From Verrucomicrobiaceae bacterium (GTDB lineage Bacteria > Verrucomicrobiota > Verrucomicrobiia > Verrucomicrobiales > Verrucomicrobiaceae), in assembly GCA_027487315.1 (NCBI GenBank), contig JAIYDW010000052.1, forward strand, positions 1 through 40,469: 40,469 nt of DNA. The letters run 5' to 3'. Below are positions 1 through 9,129 of the stretch, piece after piece. The position numbers and the translations under genes are program-made. Each line of letters opens with the position of its first letter. Positions within the stretch are counted from its first letter, which is position 1. The notes beneath the pieces were generated by a model. It saw nothing but the letters and a program-made list of their open reading frames with translations. It made no database searches and was not told where the DNA came from.

Positions 1-210
1 GGAGACGGCGTGACCGGGGGAGGAGACGGCGTGACCGGGGGAGGAGATGGCGTGACCGGGGGAGGAGATGGCGTGACCGGGGGAGGAGATGGCGTGACCG
101 GGGAGGGAGACGGCGTGACCGGGGTGGGAGATGGCGTGACCGGGGGAGGAGATGGCGTGACCGGGGGAGGAGACGGCGTGACCGGGGTGGGAGACGGTGT
201 TTCCGGGGGA
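1..210. repeat. 21-bp tandem repeat, about 10 copies
   Basis: Ten head-to-tail 21-bp units begin at 1, 22, 43 and so on to 190; the last is degenerate. The shared core is GGAGAYGGCGTGACC followed by a G-rich spacer. Because the period is a multiple of three, the + strand reads as the heptapeptide TGGGDGV repeated, but no real gene is apparent. The array lies just downstream of the 3' end of the minus-strand sulfatase ending at 264 and may continue left of the window. Copies differ by C/T in the core and by G/A/T changes in the spacer. Confidence 0.95.
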
Positions 211-263
211 GGGGGTGCTCCGTGGAGGAGAGTGATGGACGAGGTGGAGGGGTCCACCCGACT

Positions 264-2615
264 TTACTTTAGGTTCACCCTTACCTCTTCGATCTTGCCG
301 TTGAAGGCGAAGGGGCGGCGGTCGTAGTAGAGCTTTGAAACGGGCGAGCCGAGGTCGGTGCCGACGTCGAAGGTCTCGCTGGCAGTGAAGGCGAGCGCGA
401 CGGTTTGCGGGAGTTCTAGGGTGGCGTATTCGGTGCCGTCCACTGAGATGACGACGGTGCCGGGGCTGCCGGGTTTGGCGATGGTGGTCTCCACCTGGAT
501 TTTGTGTTTGCCGGCTGGGAGTTTCTTCTCCGAACGGGTGTTGTAGCGCTCGATCATCATGAGGTTGTATTCGAAGGCGAGGTGGCCCTGCTCCATGAAA
601 AGGCTGAGTCCGCCGGAGAAGCCACCGAGGGCGTAGATCACACCGGAGGCGTTTTCAGGCACTTCGGCGGCGATGGTCACGGTGCTGGAAACGCGGCCCA
701 GGCCGGGAGCGGTGAACTCCGGCATGCGGCGGGTGGAGGCGTCGAACTCCCAGCTCTTGTATGGCGTCGAAACGCGGTCTTCGGGGTGCAGGGCATACCA
801 GAAACTGCCGCCGATGGGGAAAGCCTTGTTGGCTTCGGCTTCATTTGCGAACAAAGCGGATAGCTCGGAGACTTTCCCAGGGTTCGCTGCGGCGAGGTTG
901 TCTGCCTGGGAGAAATCCTTGCGCAGATCGTAGAGTTCCCAAGTGTCGCCGGCGGGGTCCCAGTTCTCGCCCTGCTTGGCGTGCGCGGGCACCAAGCTGG
1001 GTCCGAGGGCGCTGGCCATCCAGCCGTCGTGATAGATCGCGCGGTTGCCGAAGATTTCAAAATACTGGGTGTCCTTTTTCGGCTCCGCCTTCGGGTCGTT
1101 GAAGGTGTAGGCGAAGCTGGTGCCGTCGAGTTTGTCCTGCTTGAAGCCGTCCACGGACTCCGGCGGCGTGATGCCGGTGATTTCATAAATCGTCGGCACG
1201 ATGTCATTCACATGGGTGAACTGGGAGCGCGGCGTGGTGTCGTGCTTGATTTTGGCGGGCCAGGAAACCGCCATTGGGTTGCGGGTGCCGCCGAGGTGGG
1301 AGGCGACTTGTTTCATGTATTGGAATGGCGTGTTGCCCGCCCAGCCCCAACCGGCGTGATAGATGTTGTCGGTTTTGGCGCTGCCAAGGACGTCCAGCCC
1401 GCCAAGATCATCGAGCGTCTTCATCTGCTGCTCGACGGTGCTTTTGATTTTGTTTTGGAAGATCAGTTCGGAAATGGAGCCGTTCTGGCCGGCGGTGGCC
1501 GCGCCGTTGTCGCCGAACAGATAGAGCACGATGGTATTGTCGCGTTGGCCCTGGCGCTCCAGTTCGTCGATGATGCGTCCGGCTTCGGTGTCGGCATGCT
1601 CGACGAATCCGGCGAAGATTTCCATCAGCCGCGTCTGGAACACGTGCTGGTTTTCCGGGATGTCGCTCCAAGCCGGGATGGACGGCGGACGAGGCGTGAG
1701 TTTTGCATCGGCGGGGATCCAGCCCATCGCTTTTTGCTTGGCGAAAACTTCCTCGCGCATCTTGTCCCAGCCGCCGTCGAACTTGCCCTTGTATTTGTCC
1801 GCCCATTCCCTGGCGACGTGGTGCGGTCCGTGGCCCGCGCCCGGCGCGTAGTAGATGAAGAACGGCTTGTTCGGCGTGTAGGCGCGGTGCTGGCTCATCC
1901 AGCTAACGGCCTTGTCGGCGAGGTCGGTGGATAGGTGGTAGGATTCATCATGCGGCGGCTCGATCTGGTTCAGATTCTCGACGAGGCGCGGTTCCCATTG
2001 CGAGGTCTCGCCGGCGAGGAAGCCGTAGAAGTAGCTGAAGCCGATGCCGGAACCGGTGGGCCAGTGCGTGAACGGCCCCATCGAGGTTGTCTCGGTGGCG
2101 GGCGTGTTGTGCCATTTGCCGAAGGCGGCGGTGTTGTAGCCGTATTCGGTTAGAACCCGTGCCGCGGTGGCGGTGGTCTGCGGGATGGTGCCGATGTAGC
2201 CGTCCCAGTCGGCGGCCATCTCGGTGATCACGCCGTTGCCGACGTGGTGGTGATTGCGCCCGGTGAGCAGGGCCGCCCGGGTGGGCGAGCAGAGGGCGGT
2301 GGTATGGAACTGGTTGTAGGAAATCCCGGTCTTGGCGATGCGGTCCAGGGTGGGCGTGTGGATCGGGCCGCCATAGGTTTCCGCCTGGCCGAAACCGACA
2401 TCGTCGAGCAGGATGATGACTACATTGGGCGCGTCCTTGGCGACATGCTGCGCGGGCTTGCGCCACTGGTGGGTGGAGGCTTTGAGCGAAGGACCAGCCT
2501 TGCTTGCGGAAGGAGTGTCCGCGAATGGCAGGGCCGGGCCTGTCGCGGGCTCGGCGGCACTAACCGCTGCGTTGAGACTGCACAGGAGTGCGAGGAGTGT
2601 GATTTTCGTTTTCAT
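264..2615 (-). CDS. Secreted type I sulfatase (arylsulfatase family), copy 1
   Basis: A 783-residue sulfatase that should hydrolyse sulfate esters in the periplasm or outside the cell. Residues 1-20 form a signal peptide. The metal-binding pair D71-D72 lies in LLDDVGFGQ. C109 in CSPTR is the cysteine that family members convert to formylglycine. GKWHNT (165-170) and GDNGAA supply further active-site motifs. After the alkaline-phosphatase-like core, a C-terminal beta domain of about 170 residues ends in FDVGTDLGSPVS and PFAFNGKI, a layout shared with the other two sulfatases here. The ATG overlaps the TGA of the upstream sulfatase in an ATGA junction, so the two are probably translationally coupled. 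The substrate cannot be told from sequence alone. The maturation enzyme is not in the window. Confidence 0.95.
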   Translation of the reverse strand: MKTKITLLALLCSLNAAVSAAEPATGPALPFADTPSASKAGPSLKASTHQWRKPAQHVAKDAPNVVIILLDDVGFGQAETYGGPIHTPTLDRIAKTGISYNQFHTTALCSPTRAALLTGRNHHHVGNGVITEMAADWDGYIGTIPQTTATAARVLTEYGYNTAAFGKWHNTPATETTSMGPFTHWPTGSGIGFSYFYGFLAGETSQWEPRLVENLNQIEPPHDESYHLSTDLADKAVSWMSQHRAYTPNKPFFIYYAPGAGHGPHHVAREWADKYKGKFDGGWDKMREEVFAKQKAMGWIPADAKLTPRPPSIPAWSDIPENQHVFQTRLMEIFAGFVEHADTEAGRIIDELERQGQRDNTIVLYLFGDNGAATAGQNGSISELIFQNKIKSTVEQQMKTLDDLGGLDVLGSAKTDNIYHAGWGWAGNTPFQYMKQVASHLGGTRNPMAVSWPAKIKHDTTPRSQFTHVNDIVPTIYEITGITPPESVDGFKQDKLDGTSFAYTFNDPKAEPKKDTQYFEIFGNRAIYHDGWMASALGPSLVPAHAKQGENWDPAGDTWELYDLRKDFSQADNLAAANPGKVSELSALFANEAEANKAFPIGGSFWYALHPEDRVSTPYKSWEFDASTRRMPEFTAPGLGRVSSTVTIAAEVPENASGVIYALGGFSGGLSLFMEQGHLAFEYNLMMIERYNTRSEKKLPAGKHKIQVETTIAKPGSPGTVVISVDGTEYATLELPQTVALAFTASETFDVGTDLGSPVSKLYYDRRPFAFNGKIEEVRVNLK

Positions 2616-4951
2616 GGTTTGGAACCTGAGAAGACCTTGTCGGCGGCTTTGATCGTCACTTTCTCCAACTCGCCGGTGAAGGTGAACGGAGCCTCATATT
2701 GGTGACTGACCGGCGTGCCGGTGTTGCGACCAAACAGGAGGCCGTAACCAGTGACGGCGCTGTATTGTCCCGCTATCTTGATGTCCTTTTTCTCGGCGAC
2801 TTTCTGACCATCGACGGACAACACGAGGTCACCGAGGAAGTAGTCGGGTTTGAGGTTCTTTTGCGTCGGCGTGAAGTGCGCGCTGAGGGTGTGTTTGCCT
2901 GCAGGGATCACGTCCGGCGAGACAACATCGGCCTCGCCGAGTTTGAGGCAGTTGTGGACGTAGTGGAACTTGCCGCCCTTCAGAAACAGGCTCCAGCCGC
3001 CGAACTCCCCGCCGGTGCAGGCAAGCACGCCTTCGGCTCCTTTTTCTGGAATGACGACGTGCGCGGTGATCGTGTGCTCCACGCCGAGCAGTTGCGGCGC
3101 GGCGAGCGGATGCACGATGGAGGTGCCGGGATAGTAGGTGTATTCGTCTCGCTTCTGCGCGGCGACGGGGCGCGTGGGATCAGCCACGCGCTCGTAGCGG
3201 CGGTCGTCGAGCGGGAAGACACCGTTGGCTTCCGCTTCGTTCCGCCAGAGGTCCTGCAGTTCCTTGAGCTTGGCGGGATTGGCGGCGGCCACATCGTTGA
3301 ATTCGGTGGGATCCTCGTCGGTGTGGTAAAGCTCCCATTTATCCTCGGTGTAAGGCGCATCCTTTTTGTGCCAGACCACGGCTTTCCACCCGCCGGCCCA
3401 GATCGCGCGACTGCCGAGCATTTCAAAATACTGGGACTTCTTCCGCGTCGCCGCCGCGCCGTCGGTGAATGTGTATGCCATGCTCACGCCGGGCATCGGC
3501 TGTTGCTTCACGCCGTTGACCGAGGTCGGCGCGGGCAGGCCGGTGACTTCCAGAATGGTCGGAACGACATCCACGAGGTGGTGATACTGGTTCCGGATGA
3601 CGCCTTGTTCTTTGATCTTCGCGGGCCAGGAGACGATGAAGGCATCAGTGTTGCCGCCCGCGTGCGTGTCCTGTTTCCAGCGTTTGAAGGGCGAGTTGCC
3701 TGCCATGGACCAGCCCATGGGATAATGCGGGTCAGTGGCGGCGCTGCCGGCGGCATCGAGGTTCTTGATCATCTCCTCGACCGTATCGGGGAAGTAGTTG
3801 CGGTAGCGGTCGGTGTTCAGCGTCCCGTCGCGCAGGCCTTCCTGCGAAGCGCCGTTGTCTGAGGTGAGGATGATGAGCGTGTTGTCGGCGATGCCCATGT
3901 CATCGAGCGCGGCAAAGAGGCGTCCGATTTCGTGGTCTGCGTGATCGAGGAAACCGGCGAACACTTCCTGCAGCTTCGCATAGACCTTGCGATGATCGGC
4001 GTCCAACTCCGCCCACCGTTGCACTCCGGGATTCGCGGGCGGCAGCTTGGCGTCCGGCGGCATGATGCCGAGTTTCTTCTGCCGCTCGAAGGTCTCCTCG
4101 CGGACCTTGTCCCATCCTTGGTCGAACTTTCCCTGATACTTCGCGATGTATTCCTTCGGCGCATGCAATGGCGCGTGGCAGGCCCCGAGCGCGAGGTAGG
4201 TGAAGAACGGCCGGCCAGTGCTGGTCTGCTGGAGGTCGCGGATATAGGCGATGGTGTGATCGACGAGATCGGTCGTGAGGTGATAGCCGGGCCGGGTCGG
4301 CGTCTCGATCATCGTGTTGTCCTGGATGAGGAGCGGTGCCCATTGGTCCGTCTCGCCGCCGAGAAAGCCATAGTATTTCTCAAACCCCATGCCCAGCGGC
4401 CAGCGGTCGAACGGCCCGGCGGCCGTGTAGGCGGTATAGGGCGTGAGGTGCCATTTGCCGAGGGCCAGGGTGTTGTAGCCGTTCTGTTTCAGGGTTTCCG
4501 CGATGGTCGCCGCGCTCTTCGGGATGGAGCCGTAGTTGCCGGGGAAACCGGTGGCCGCCTCGGTGATCGCCGCCATGCTGACCGCCTGGTGATTGCGCCC
4601 GGTCAGCATTGCCGCCCGCGAGGGGGAGCAGAGTGCCGTGGTGTGAAAGTTGTTATATCGCAACCCGCGCGCCGCGAGACTGTCGATGTTGGGCGTGGCA
4701 ATCGGACCGCCATAACAGCCGATCTGACCGAAGCCCACGTCGTCCAACAGGACGATCAACACGTTCGGCGCACCCTTCGGCGCGGTGAGCGGCAGCGCAG
4801 GCGAAAAGTCCGGCGTCGAATCCTTGTAGGTCTCGCCAATCTTGCCTTTAAACTCCGGCGCGGGCGGCGGAAGGATCGTGCGGTCCTGTGCTGGCAAGGA
4901 GAATGCCGGCCAAACCAGGATGATGGAAAAGAAGAGCGCGTTGGTTTTCAT
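2612..4951 (-). CDS. Secreted type I sulfatase (arylsulfatase family), copy 2
   Basis: A 779-residue exported sulfatase. A signal peptide (about 1-21, ending SLPAQ) precedes a short linker (APEFKGKIGETYKDSTPDF) also found in the third copy. The metal pair D70-D71, C108 in CSPSR (predicted formylglycine) and GKWHLTP are all present, so the enzyme looks catalytically intact. The second half carries DNGAS and the C-terminal beta domain with GRNTGTPVSHQYEAPFTFTG. It is the upstream partner of copy 1, with a 4-nt overlap. It lies 193 bp downstream of the antiporter gene; that gap has no obvious gene. Similar length but clear divergence from copies 1 and 3 suggests old duplication and possibly different substrates (inference). 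Confidence 0.95.
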   Translation of the reverse strand: MKTNALFFSIILVWPAFSLPAQDRTILPPPAPEFKGKIGETYKDSTPDFSPALPLTAPKGAPNVLIVLLDDVGFGQIGCYGGPIATPNIDSLAARGLRYNNFHTTALCSPSRAAMLTGRNHQAVSMAAITEAATGFPGNYGSIPKSAATIAETLKQNGYNTLALGKWHLTPYTAYTAAGPFDRWPLGMGFEKYYGFLGGETDQWAPLLIQDNTMIETPTRPGYHLTTDLVDHTIAYIRDLQQTSTGRPFFTYLALGACHAPLHAPKEYIAKYQGKFDQGWDKVREETFERQKKLGIMPPDAKLPPANPGVQRWAELDADHRKVYAKLQEVFAGFLDHADHEIGRLFAALDDMGIADNTLIILTSDNGASQEGLRDGTLNTDRYRNYFPDTVEEMIKNLDAAGSAATDPHYPMGWSMAGNSPFKRWKQDTHAGGNTDAFIVSWPAKIKEQGVIRNQYHHLVDVVPTILEVTGLPAPTSVNGVKQQPMPGVSMAYTFTDGAAATRKKSQYFEMLGSRAIWAGGWKAVVWHKKDAPYTEDKWELYHTDEDPTEFNDVAAANPAKLKELQDLWRNEAEANGVFPLDDRRYERVADPTRPVAAQKRDEYTYYPGTSIVHPLAAPQLLGVEHTITAHVVIPEKGAEGVLACTGGEFGGWSLFLKGGKFHYVHNCLKLGEADVVSPDVIPAGKHTLSAHFTPTQKNLKPDYFLGDLVLSVDGQKVAEKKDIKIAGQYSAVTGYGLLFGRNTGTPVSHQYEAPFTFTGELEKVTIKAADKVFSGSKP

Positions 4952-5144
4952 AGTTAGTTGAATGGCGGACTTGGTTTAGGAAAACTTCGACGAGCCGTCG
5001 AGCTCGTCCATCCGTGTGAGGCGGAGGCGGACCAAGGAATTCCAGCCGGGATCGGCAAGCGTTCCGTTTTGGGGCCCGACGTTCAGATGGAATACATCAT
5101 CGTGACCGTTGTGTTGAGCCCGCTCCCGCTGGCGGCAGGACATG

Positions 5145-6374
5145 TCACGATTCATGCGGAGTGGGGTTCGAGTTTTTGGAGGCACCCTTGGCCTTGCTGG
5201 AAAGGGGTGAGGCGAAATGCGCCGTCATAATCGGGCCCAGCACACAGGTGACAATTACCAGGATGAGCACTGCATTGACAAATTCATTGCTCAGGAGGCG
5301 TTCGCCCTTTGAATTAAGAGCCTGATAGCCGACGACCGCTGAGGCGAGGGTTGCCGCCATCTGTGGGTAGGACAAGGTTGCCATCGTCCTGGTCTCCGCC
5401 GGCTCAAAATGATAGATTTTTCCCGTGATCCAGGCGGCCAGCGACTTGCCCCCGATGGTGCCGGCAATCAATCCAATGACCAGCAGGGGTTGCCCAAGAA
5501 GAGTCCCCTTCATGACGGCAAAGTCTACAAGGAAGCCGGTGGCGAGGAAAAAGGCCGGGATAAAAAGCGAGTGCGCCACTACCTCAAGTTGTTCGATGGC
5601 AAAGCGGCCTCGAAGCGTGCGTTTGAGCGCCAAGCCGACTAGAAATGCGCCCACGATCCCCTCAAGTTTGATGAAACTCGCCCCCTCCGCTGCCAAGGCG
5701 AGGGCCACCAGCAAGATCGTCACCCTGGCCTCAGGGGTGCCACCGTAACGGATGATTGCCATGCGCGTGAGTCTGCTCAATCCGAACAGAATAAGCGGCA
5801 CAAAGAGCGCGAGTTCAACGAGTTCGCTCAGGAGGAAGTTCCAGGAAAAACCCGTTTGGTGCACCGACACGGCGACAGCCAGGACCAGCATGGAAGCGAT
5901 ATCTGTGAAAATGGTGCCGCTCACGGTCACGCTCACGGCAGCGTTGTGGGTGAGACCAAGTTTTTGCAGGATGGGGTAGGCCAACAGCGTGTGTGAGGCG
6001 ATGATTGAGCCGATTAACACAGCGGCATTGACCGAGTATCCCAGCGCCAAGCCCAGAGCGACCCCGGCCATGAAAGGCATGGCGAAGGTGAAAAGCCCGA
6101 AAACCGCCGCCCGGTTCCGGTTTTTTTTGAACAATTCGAGGTCGATTTCGAACCCGACGAAGAACATGAACAAAAGTTTTCCCAGCTCGGAGAACAGCGA
6201 AATAATCTTGCTGTCATGATCGATCATGCCCAGAAGAGGCGGTCCGACGACCATTCCTGCGGCAATGAAGCCCAGCACGCCTGGAAGCCGGAACCGCTCC
6301 ATGAGTTTGGGCAGCAACAGAGTCATGCCCATCACCAAGGCAAACTTGGACAGCATGGAAAGGTGATCGATCAT
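5145..6374 (-). CDS. Cation:proton antiporter, CPA2/Kef-like membrane domain
   Basis: A 409-residue, very hydrophobic protein with about 11-13 predicted membrane segments, matching the Na+/H+ exchanger domain of the CPA2 (KefB/GerN-type) superfamily. Typical signs are the N-terminal LMERFRLPGVLGFIAAGMVVGP and FFVGFEIDLELFKKN segments (each only partly conserved) and the GTIFTDIASMLVLA helix, where the TD pair sits in the expected ion-binding region. It lacks the C-terminal TrkA-N/RCK domain of true Kef channels, so a simple Na+(K+)/H+ antiport role in the inner membrane is likeliest. The gene sits between sulfatase genes on the same strand, 88 bp after the sulfatase remnant and 193 bp before copy 2. 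It could help with pH or salt balance when sulfated material is broken down (inference). Confidence 0.9.
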   Translation of the reverse strand: MIDHLSMLSKFALVMGMTLLLPKLMERFRLPGVLGFIAAGMVVGPPLLGMIDHDSKIISLFSELGKLLFMFFVGFEIDLELFKKNRNRAAVFGLFTFAMPFMAGVALGLALGYSVNAAVLIGSIIASHTLLAYPILQKLGLTHNAAVSVTVSGTIFTDIASMLVLAVAVSVHQTGFSWNFLLSELVELALFVPLILFGLSRLTRMAIIRYGGTPEARVTILLVALALAAEGASFIKLEGIVGAFLVGLALKRTLRGRFAIEQLEVVAHSLFIPAFFLATGFLVDFAVMKGTLLGQPLLVIGLIAGTIGGKSLAAWITGKIYHFEPAETRTMATLSYPQMAATLASAVVGYQALNSKGERLLSNEFVNAVLILVIVTCVLGPIMTAHFASPLSSKAKGASKNSNPTPHES

Positions 6375-6462
6375 GGGTGAAATCTCTCTGCCATCAAAAG
6401 CCGGGTCTCGTCAGTGATTTTGTCGCGGCATGCGGGTTTTATCCTCCTGATAGCCAAGTGTC

Positions 6463-6717
6463 TCACCGGAGATAAATTGACAATTTGCCGAATTTATCTT
6501 CAAAGGTAAAGGGGCGGCGGTCGTTGTCGAGGTTCGAAACCGGCGAGCTGAGATCGGTGCCGACGTCGAAGGTTTCACAGGGGGGGGCGTTTTGCCTTTT
6601 GCCGAAAGCGGCGGTGTTGTAGTCGTATTCGGTGAGGACGCGGGCGGCGGCGGATGCGGGCACGCCACGCGCCAGCACGAATCCGACGACAAGAATGGAA
6701 GACAGCCTGAAATTCAT
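6463..6717 (-). pseudogene. Internally collapsed sulfatase remnant (84-codon mini-ORF)
   Basis: The frame keeps a signal peptide (1-23, MNFRLSSILVVGFVL then ARGVPASA). It then jumps to a piece matching sulfatase copy 1 residues 150-171 (AARVLTEYDYNTAAFGK), and then to the extreme C-terminus matching residues 747-783 (ETFDVGTDLSSPVS, DRRPFTF). Two large in-frame deletions (about 125 and 575 codons relative to copy 1) have removed the catalytic cysteine, both metal aspartates and nearly all of the fold. GKWHN has decayed to GKRQN. The ATG still overlaps the TGA of copy 3 by 4 nt, like the copy 2/copy 1 junction, so it marks the position of a former fourth sulfatase. A sulfatase function is impossible; a tiny secreted product is conceivable but unsupported. 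Confidence 0.85.
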
Positions 6718-9077
6718 TTGATCAGTGGTTGGGTGGGTGAAATCTCGATGGTCACGCCATTGATCTTGCCGGTGAAGGCGAAGGGCGCTTGCTTGCGGTA
6801 GGCGGCAGTGACGGTGGCTCCGAGGTCCATGCCGATGTCCATGGTTTCAGTCGCCGAGAAGCGGGCGGGCGCGACGTTTTTCACATCGCCTTTGCCCACG
6901 GACTTGCCGTTGATGAAGAGTTCGGCGGGGCCACCGGTGGATTCCTGGAGCATCTTGAACGGCTGCTGCTCGTATTTCATCGCCACTTCGACCTCGCCGG
7001 TTGGGAGCTTGTCGGCGGACTCGATGTGATAGGTCGCCTTGCCGAAGAAGTTGTAGTCGTAGGCCAGCTTGCCGTCTTTCACGTAGAGCGAATAACCGGC
7101 GGAACTGCCACCGCAGGCGACGATGACGCCGTCCGCGCCGCTCTCCGGGATGGTGAGCTTGGCGGTGATGGTGTGGGAGCGCTGATAGATCGGGGTGGCG
7201 CTGCCTTCCGGGATGCGCACGGTGCCGGCCTGATAGTTGAACTTGGTGCGGCCGGCGACGACGGACGGCCGATTGGCGAAGGCGCGCTCGGCGAAGCGGT
7301 CATCCAGCGGGAAGACGCCGAATTTCTCGGATTCACGGTCGAAGATGGCTGTGAGCTCCTTGAGCTTTTCCGGGTTCTCCGCGGCAACATCCTTCGACTG
7401 GGAGAAGTCCTGATTGATGTGATACAGACTCCATTGGCTGTCCTTGAAGCCAAGCGACCCGGTGAGAATCCACGGTGCGCCGTGGAACGAGGTGGCGACC
7501 CAGCCGTCATGGTAGATGGCGCGGTGGCCGCCGGTTTCGAAATACTGGGTGGTGCGCAGGCCGGGCGCCTCGGCCTGATCGAAAGTGTATTCCATCGGGG
7601 TGCCGGCCATAGGGACCTGCGGGATGCCATCGACTTCGGCAGGCGCGGGAATCTTGGCGGCATCGAGGATGGTCGGTGCGATGTCCACGACGTGATGGAA
7701 CTGCGTGCGAAGGGCTCCCTTGTCCTTGATCCGCGCGGGCCAGGAAATGATCATGCCATTGCGGGTGCCACCGAAGTGCGAGGGCACGCGCTTCATCCAT
7801 TGGAAGGGGGCTGCACCGGCCCACGACCAACCGACCGGATAGTGATTTTCGTGGAGCGGCCCACCGATTTCATCGATCAGGGGAAGCTGACCCGCCACTG
7901 TGTCGGGAATGCCGCTCTGGGTCATCATGTTGTTGAGCGTGCCGGTGACGCTGCCCTCGGCGCTCGGGCCGTTGTCGCCGATCACGCAGATGATCATCGT
8001 GTTCTCGGCCTGAGGAGAATGCTCGATGGCATCAATGAGCCGTCCGACGTGGTAGTCCGTATGCGCTAGGAAGCCGGCAAATGTTTCCATATGCCGGGCG
8101 TAAAGTGTTTTCGCATCTGCGCTCAGCGAGTCCCATGCCTCGATTTCCTTCGGCCGCGGGGTGAGCTGCGTGTCGGCGGGCACCACGCCTAGCTGTTTCT
8201 GACGGGCGAGAGTTTCCTCACGGACTTTATCCCAGCCCTGGTCGAACTTTCCGTTGAATTTGTTGATCCATTCCTTGGGCGCGTGGAGCGGGGCATGGGC
8301 AGCACCGGGCGCGAAATACATGAAGTAGGGCTTGGTCGGCGCGACCGACTCGTGATTGCCGATCCAGCGGATCGCATTGTCCACCAGGTCTTCGGTGAGG
8401 TGGTAGCCTTGTTCGGCGTTTTTTGGTGGTTCGACGGCGGTGGTGTTAAGATAGAGCTGCGGTTCCCACTGGCTGGTTTCCCCGCCGTGGAAGCCGTAGA
8501 AATACTCAAAGCCCATTCCGGTCGGCCAGTGGTCGAAGGGCCCCACGGCATTGGTTTCCCAATCCGGGGTGTTGTGGTTCTTCCCCCACATTCCGGTGCT
8601 GTAGCCGTTGTCGCGCAGGATGCGGGCGACGCTGGCGGCGTTCTTCGGGAGGATGCTGTTATAGCCGGGATAGCCGGTGGAAAGCTCGGTGATGGTGCCG
8701 GTTGCGACAGTGTGGTGATTGCGGCCAGTGAGCAGGGAGGCACGCGTGGGCGAGCAGATGCCGGTGGTGTGGAAACGATTGTAGCGCAGGCCTTGGGCGG
8801 CGATTTTATCGAGGTTCGGCGTCGGCACCGGACCACCGAAGGTTCCGGGTTGGCCGAAGCCGACATCGTCTAGCAGGATGAAGACCACGTTCGGCGCATC
8901 TTCGGGCGCGGTCACGCCCTGCGGAAAGTCGGGAGTGGAGTCTGCAAAGGTCTTGCCGATTTTTCCTGTGAACGATGGATCGGGGATCGGGAGCCGCGAA
9001 CGTTGGTCGGCTGTTTGTCCGAAAGCCGGGAATGGCAACAGCGCGGTTATTGCAATGAGTGGGGCGAGCGATTTCAT
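6714..9077 (-). CDS. Secreted type I sulfatase (arylsulfatase family), copy 3
   Basis: A 787-residue exported sulfatase. A signal peptide (about 1-20, ending FPAFGQ) is followed by the D70-D71 metal pair and C108 in CSPTR, the predicted formylglycine site. The usual GKWH motif reads GKNHNTPDWE here, so the lysine and histidine are kept but the tryptophan is replaced. GDNGPS and the C-terminal beta domain with MDIGMDLGATV and APFAFTGKI complete the family layout. It is the first sulfatase of the run, 227 bp downstream of the outer-membrane barrel gene, across a gap that contains a strong inverted repeat. The start ATG at 9077 gives a good signal peptide directly. Likely periplasmic; substrate unknown. 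Confidence 0.95.
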   Translation of the reverse strand: MKSLAPLIAITALLPFPAFGQTADQRSRLPIPDPSFTGKIGKTFADSTPDFPQGVTAPEDAPNVVFILLDDVGFGQPGTFGGPVPTPNLDKIAAQGLRYNRFHTTGICSPTRASLLTGRNHHTVATGTITELSTGYPGYNSILPKNAASVARILRDNGYSTGMWGKNHNTPDWETNAVGPFDHWPTGMGFEYFYGFHGGETSQWEPQLYLNTTAVEPPKNAEQGYHLTEDLVDNAIRWIGNHESVAPTKPYFMYFAPGAAHAPLHAPKEWINKFNGKFDQGWDKVREETLARQKQLGVVPADTQLTPRPKEIEAWDSLSADAKTLYARHMETFAGFLAHTDYHVGRLIDAIEHSPQAENTMIICVIGDNGPSAEGSVTGTLNNMMTQSGIPDTVAGQLPLIDEIGGPLHENHYPVGWSWAGAAPFQWMKRVPSHFGGTRNGMIISWPARIKDKGALRTQFHHVVDIAPTILDAAKIPAPAEVDGIPQVPMAGTPMEYTFDQAEAPGLRTTQYFETGGHRAIYHDGWVATSFHGAPWILTGSLGFKDSQWSLYHINQDFSQSKDVAAENPEKLKELTAIFDRESEKFGVFPLDDRFAERAFANRPSVVAGRTKFNYQAGTVRIPEGSATPIYQRSHTITAKLTIPESGADGVIVACGGSSAGYSLYVKDGKLAYDYNFFGKATYHIESADKLPTGEVEVAMKYEQQPFKMLQESTGGPAELFINGKSVGKGDVKNVAPARFSATETMDIGMDLGATVTAAYRKQAPFAFTGKINGVTIEISPTQPLIK

Positions 9078-9129
9078 AGTTTGAACGAGTTAGGTGAGTG
9101 AAGTAAGCATGGGTTGCCAAATAGGGAAA

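Noticed and set aside
10-327. 105-residue + strand frame made of TGGGDGV repeats
   Set aside because: It exists only because the tandem repeat period is 21 bp. It runs antisense into the sulfatase 3' end and has no domain or start signal.
5145-6374. Calling the antiporter a full KefB/KefC potassium efflux system
   Set aside because: The protein stops after the membrane domain and lacks the nucleotide-binding regulatory domain of Kef proteins.
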